Of a DNA stretch of 64,000 nt, positions 60,667 to 64,000 are shown piece after piece (the stretch's first letter is position 1; every line of letters starts with the position of its first letter). A program made the position numbers and the translations under genes. The DNA comes from Armillaria gallica (taxonomy: Eukaryota > Basidiomycota > Agaricomycetes > Agaricales > Physalacriaceae): contig JBANDB010000001.1 in assembly GCA_037576215.1 (NCBI GenBank), positions 4,526,001-4,590,000 of the forward strand. The letters run 5' to 3'. The notes under the pieces are model-generated. The model saw nothing but the letters and a program-made list of their open reading frames with translations. It was not told where the DNA came from and searched no databases.

Positions 60667-61930
60667 GGAGGAAGCAAGGACAAGAAAGTAGTGGGATATG
60701 AGAATAACATATACCAACCATCTTGTTTATAAACAGTACTGGACACGCTCATTGGCTGCTGCGAAGATACTCGTTGGTCATCAAGTCGGAACGGGATCCT
60801 TACGTACCGACTGTGTTTGATGGGCCGTTGACAGTTTCAACACAAATCGCAACAGAGGCATGACTCGAAGTGCGATACCGCCTGAGAAAGCCCTACATTG
60901 TAAGAAGAGTATACGAACTGCGAGACTCTCAGAGATATGTCCTGTTGAATTAGGGAAAGAAGAGGATCAAGGTACTTAACCATCCTGGTGAGATCTCAGT
61001 CAAGTCGAGCTCGTTCCATCATAGCGTGACTCCTGATTGGCAGATTTTGCTGTAGGATTGAATATCGGTGGTTGCTACAATCGCTACATTGACAGATCCT
61101 AGATATTCCAGTCCGGGTAAAATTTTGGCAAGGACATAAGCTCTTGCAAGTCATACAGAGATGATAGGCCGTATACGATGGGAAGGTTCACACTGGAACT
61201 AGCGTATCTATCAGAAAGGTAGTAAAGATAAAACATCACGTACCCCATGATGAGCTGGAACCCCGTTCTCTTCCAGATGCTGTTAGCAGGACTCGATTAG
61301 TAGTACTGGGTAAACCTTTGAAGGCAGGGCATTGCGCAACGTCTCGGAATCCCATCCATCTCTGTTCGCGTCGATAGTCTTCTTTAATCGTTGCTTGGAG
61401 ACTAGAAACACGGTTTAATGGTGAGAGAACGGGGCAGACACCAATATCAACTCAGAGACCAATGCCGGCACGACAAAACGTTATTGGCGAGAAGCAGCTA
61501 AATCAAGTTACGAAGAAGAATGTCCGGACACCTCGAGAAGACTGGCCGGGATCACGAACAAAGGCCCATGAGAGATGCCTGCTCGACGGTGCACGCATGG
61601 CGACCACAGAATGAACGACGACCACCTACAACATTATAGAGGTGACGGCGCAACTCATGACACCTTTATCAATACCCTCTATATGCCGGGTTATGATAAG
61701 AATCGCACAGAGGCCAACGGAGATTCAAACACGTTCCTAGATGTTTTCATGTTGGCGTTTACAGACGCGCGGTAGTAAGAAGCCAAGGTGAGATTACGTC
61801 CAAATTTCCAAATCGAGTTACGTACTGTATATGCACGGCCTCTACCTTGTCCACATCCCACCAAAGGTATGGTCGCAACTCGTATCCATAGCTGGTGTCG
61901 CTGACACAACAATAAGTCTCGTCGCGTGAG
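60667..61930. other. Shared intergenic region between divergent genes, copy 2
   Basis: Counterpart of 23076-24400; probably holds both promoters. No gene recognised. Confidence 0.5.
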
Positions 61931-61933
61931 ATG

Positions 61934-63509
61934 ATGTCCCCTGTTCAATGGGCGACTCTAGGCCTCCTTTCTTTCCTTTCAATCCTGGCCTACATCCGCG
62001 GTAACGACAGGAAGCTCAAGGCAATTCCAGCGCGTGCAGCACAATTTTCGCCTAATCGCTGGTCGCCGAAGGATGTGGAGAGGATGGCTTTGGAGTGCGA
62101 GCTCGCTGCCCCATCGATAGACGATCAGCTGCCGCCAAAGACCGGGAGGAGGTATATAGTCGTTGGGGGAGTACGTCGTCCATTTCTTTCCTTGAAATGC
62201 ACTGACGAGGCTCTAGGCAGGATTCCTGGGTGGATGGATCGTCCTGCAGCTGCTCAGACGCGGTGAAGACCCGAAGCGTATCAGAATACTCGATATTCGC
62301 CCTCCCAAACGCCTGGATCTCCTCGAAGGAAAGGCAAAGGACGTACAATTCTTACAAGTCGATATTAGTGACAAGACGGCCGTTGACGCAGCTTTCAGCG
62401 AGCCTTGGCCTGACAACGACGAGTCCCCGATATCAGTATTCAACACGGCCGCCAATATCCGGTTCTACGAACGGCACGCTTCTCTCATCCCGCTATCAGC
62501 GAAGGTCAACATCCAAGGAGCCGAAAACATTATCAACGCGTGTCGGAAAGTCGGCGCGTCCGTCCTTGTGCATACCTCCTCCGGCTCCGTTTCAGTGCAT
62601 AGCTCGTGTTTTCTGCTCTGGCCATGGCAGGAGGAGCCCAAGCATTTTGTCCAAGTCATCAACGACGACGACGAGCTCATTCCCAAAGCGCACAAAAACT
62701 TCTTCTCAAATTATGGATACACGAAACGACAAGCAGAAATACTGGTGCGTGGAGCGAACGACGCGGATGGACTTCGAACAGGGTGCTTGAGGCCAGGGAA
62801 TGGGATCTTTGGTGCTGGTGGAGATATGCTTTGCGGGGCGTATCTCGTCCGGAAAAGCAATCCCACATGGATACAGAACATCGTCTCGTCGTTCACATAC
62901 GTTGAAAACTGCGCCCTTGCGCATCTCCTCTATGAACAGCGCCTCATTGAGTCATCCAAACTTGGCGGGCAAGCCTTCTGCATCGCTGACCCTGGCTTAC
63001 CCCCAACCTACGGCGACGTCTACACCGAACTCGAAGTCCTGGATGGAGAAGTCTTCTTTCCCCACCTTTCTCCCACCTTTATGCTCCTCATCGCCTACCT
63101 ATTCGAGTTCCTCTACCTCGCGCGCCACCTTTTAAACGCCTACGGATACCCGTTCCTTGCCAGTTTCATACCCAATATTGCTGGAGGCGATCTCGTCAAC
63201 CTCCAACCGTCTTTGTACAACTTGACGATGGTGCATCTGATTTTCGATGACTCCCGGGCGAGATTGTCGCCGGAGAAGGGAGGGCTGGGGTATAAGGGCG
63301 CTTTTACGACGTTCGAGGGGTTGTATAAGACGGCGGTGGAGCATAGACGTGGGTTGAATCGGCCGGGGGCGACGGCGAGGTCGGATGTGGCGGGAGTGAG
63401 TTTCAAGGGGATGGGGTTCATGAAGGCGCAGCGTGGGGTTGGGTGGCTGGCGGATAAGATCAAAGAGGAGGCTGGTGTTGACCCGGTGGAAGTCTTGGCA
63501 AGTTCATGA
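61934..63509 (+). CDS. 3-beta-hydroxysteroid dehydrogenase / Erg26-type NAD-dependent dehydrogenase, intact
   Basis: Exons 61934-62170 and 62217-63509 with a 46-nt GTACGT...TAG intron, giving 509 residues. The start at 61934 is chosen because the ATG at 61931 is not conserved in copy 1. An N-terminal hydrophobic helix (about residues 5-22) suggests membrane anchoring. The Rossmann glycine motif GGAGFLGG straddles the intron (residues 78-85); NTAANI and VHTSSGS follow; the catalytic Y-x3-K is Tyr245/Lys249 (YGYTK). The family (3Beta_HSD) includes the sterol C-4 decarboxylating dehydrogenase of ergosterol synthesis, but the protein is longer than typical Erg26, so the substrate is uncertain. 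Head-to-head with the membrane-protein pseudogene and tail-to-tail with the LYS2-like gene. Confidence 0.85.
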
Positions 63510-63764
63510 TACTGCGTGGACATATAAACGTATACTGCGCTCTTGTATCATTAGCTTGTCAATGAATCGTGTCGAATCAAACCTGCTCGAACGATTGAAT
63601 GTTTATTCAGATCTGTGGTACGTCCCAATGCCGTCAAAATCATTCTCGCGAGGCGCAAATATGAAGAATAATCACTCCTCTGGCGACTTCCGTGGATATC
63701 CATACGGATGATGAAAAAATCAGGTCACTATTGTTACACTTTAGAATTTCTACAACAAACGGCT
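63510..63764. other. Convergent 3' intergenic region
   Basis: Separates the stops of the dehydrogenase (+) and the LYS2-like gene (-). No gene. Confidence 0.6.
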
Positions 63765-64000
63765 TTATGCGCCACTCCGACCAGCAGCTTTTACAACACC
63801 TTCTGCCAGTATCGGCAGCGTCTTGGCAGGATTTTCGATTATCGGAGAAGGCAAGAAGCCAGCTCTAACCAACCACGCGAGGTACTTGCCCATCAACTCG
63901 TCGTCCACCGTCATATTCACCCTCTCCGTGTGGGGCCTCAACACACTAGTCGTATTCGTATCGTCCAAGTCCGGGGCCTTGGTACTCGTGGGCAGGTCAT
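63765..64000 (-). CDS. LYS2: Alpha-aminoadipate reductase (Lys2-like), C-terminal end, partial
   Basis: The minus-strand frame enters from the right edge and ends at TAA 63765. It reads DLPTSTKAPDLDDTNT, TVDDELMGKYLAWLVRAGFL and a final KAAGRSGA, which I recognise as the C-terminus of the large fungal alpha-aminoadipate-semialdehyde dehydrogenase (lysine synthesis, cytosolic, adenylation/carrier/reductase multidomain enzyme). No break is visible in this part. The rest of the gene lies beyond the window. Confidence 0.7.
   Translation of the reverse strand, partial: DLPTSTKAPDLDDTNTTSVLRPHTERVNMTVDDELMGKYLAWLVRAGFLPSPIIENPAKTLPILAEGVVKAAGRSGA

Larger units (their letters stand above)
59129..63158 (+). 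repeat. Segmental duplication, copy 2
   Basis: Collinear with 21546-25628. Here the dehydrogenase continues past the breakpoint and the locus goes on into LYS2-like sequence, so this is probably the parental arrangement. Confidence 0.85.

Overview
The window looks like the repeat-rich, heterochromatin-like part of a mushroom-forming basidiomycete (Agaricomycetes) genome. Reasons: 45-60 nt GT-AG introns, an agaric-type seven-helix membrane protein family, a 3-beta-HSD/Erg26-type dehydrogenase next to what looks like the end of LYS2, and chromodomain Gypsy, hAT, Plavaka-like and tyrosine-recombinase remnants. I saw no rRNA, tRNA or CRISPR array.

Layout. 1-16503: a Gypsy element ('E', pol on + ending at 529, 3' LTR 15983-16503) carries an antisense accessory ORF (757-1026 plus 14330-15821). 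That ORF was split by a chain of nested insertions: a 1.9-kb LTR (A0, 1027-14329) holds a C-type LTR (C1, 2919-14321), which holds a D-type LTR (D1, 3631-4985) and a complete 8.4-kb chromodomain Gypsy (G1, 5329-13727). 16504-19214: an A LTR (A1) with another A LTR (A2) inserted in opposite orientation. 19330-20733: Plavaka-like transposase remnant. 21546-25628: a 4.1-kb segment, repeated at 59129-63158, carrying a membrane-protein gene and a sterol-dehydrogenase-type gene in divergent orientation. 25629-30325: mostly non-coding, with two mariner-like MITEs and a tyrosine-recombinase relic. 30326-35013: hAT element interrupted by D2. 35014-39643: C2 LTR, Gypsy pol fragment (minus), D3 LTR. 39644-43285: two spliced host-like genes with Cys-rich clusters. 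43571-55153: a second, non-chromodomain Gypsy (G2, minus) with a 1.7-kb LTR of family A as its 5' LTR, interrupted by a solo A LTR and a 1-kb unknown insert. 55154-57146: C-type LTRs nested in each other. 57147-64000: second copy of the duplicated segment, then the convergent C-terminus of a LYS2-like gene.

How it fits together. Only a few genes look functional: the membrane protein of copy 1 (six exons, phase-consistent, 338 codons), the dehydrogenase of copy 2 (two exons, 509 codons), the LYS2-like 3' end, and perhaps the spliced gene at 39.6-40.9 kb. The duplicates have decayed reciprocally: copy 1 keeps the membrane protein but has a frameshifted, truncated dehydrogenase; copy 2 keeps the dehydrogenase but its membrane protein has two nonsense codons. 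Element inactivation is dominated by C-to-T/G-to-A transitions, with CGA-to-TGA-type nonsense codons and few frameshifts in the Gypsy pols, the pattern expected from cytosine methylation/deamination or a RIP-like process. All identifications are by reading; no database search was possible.
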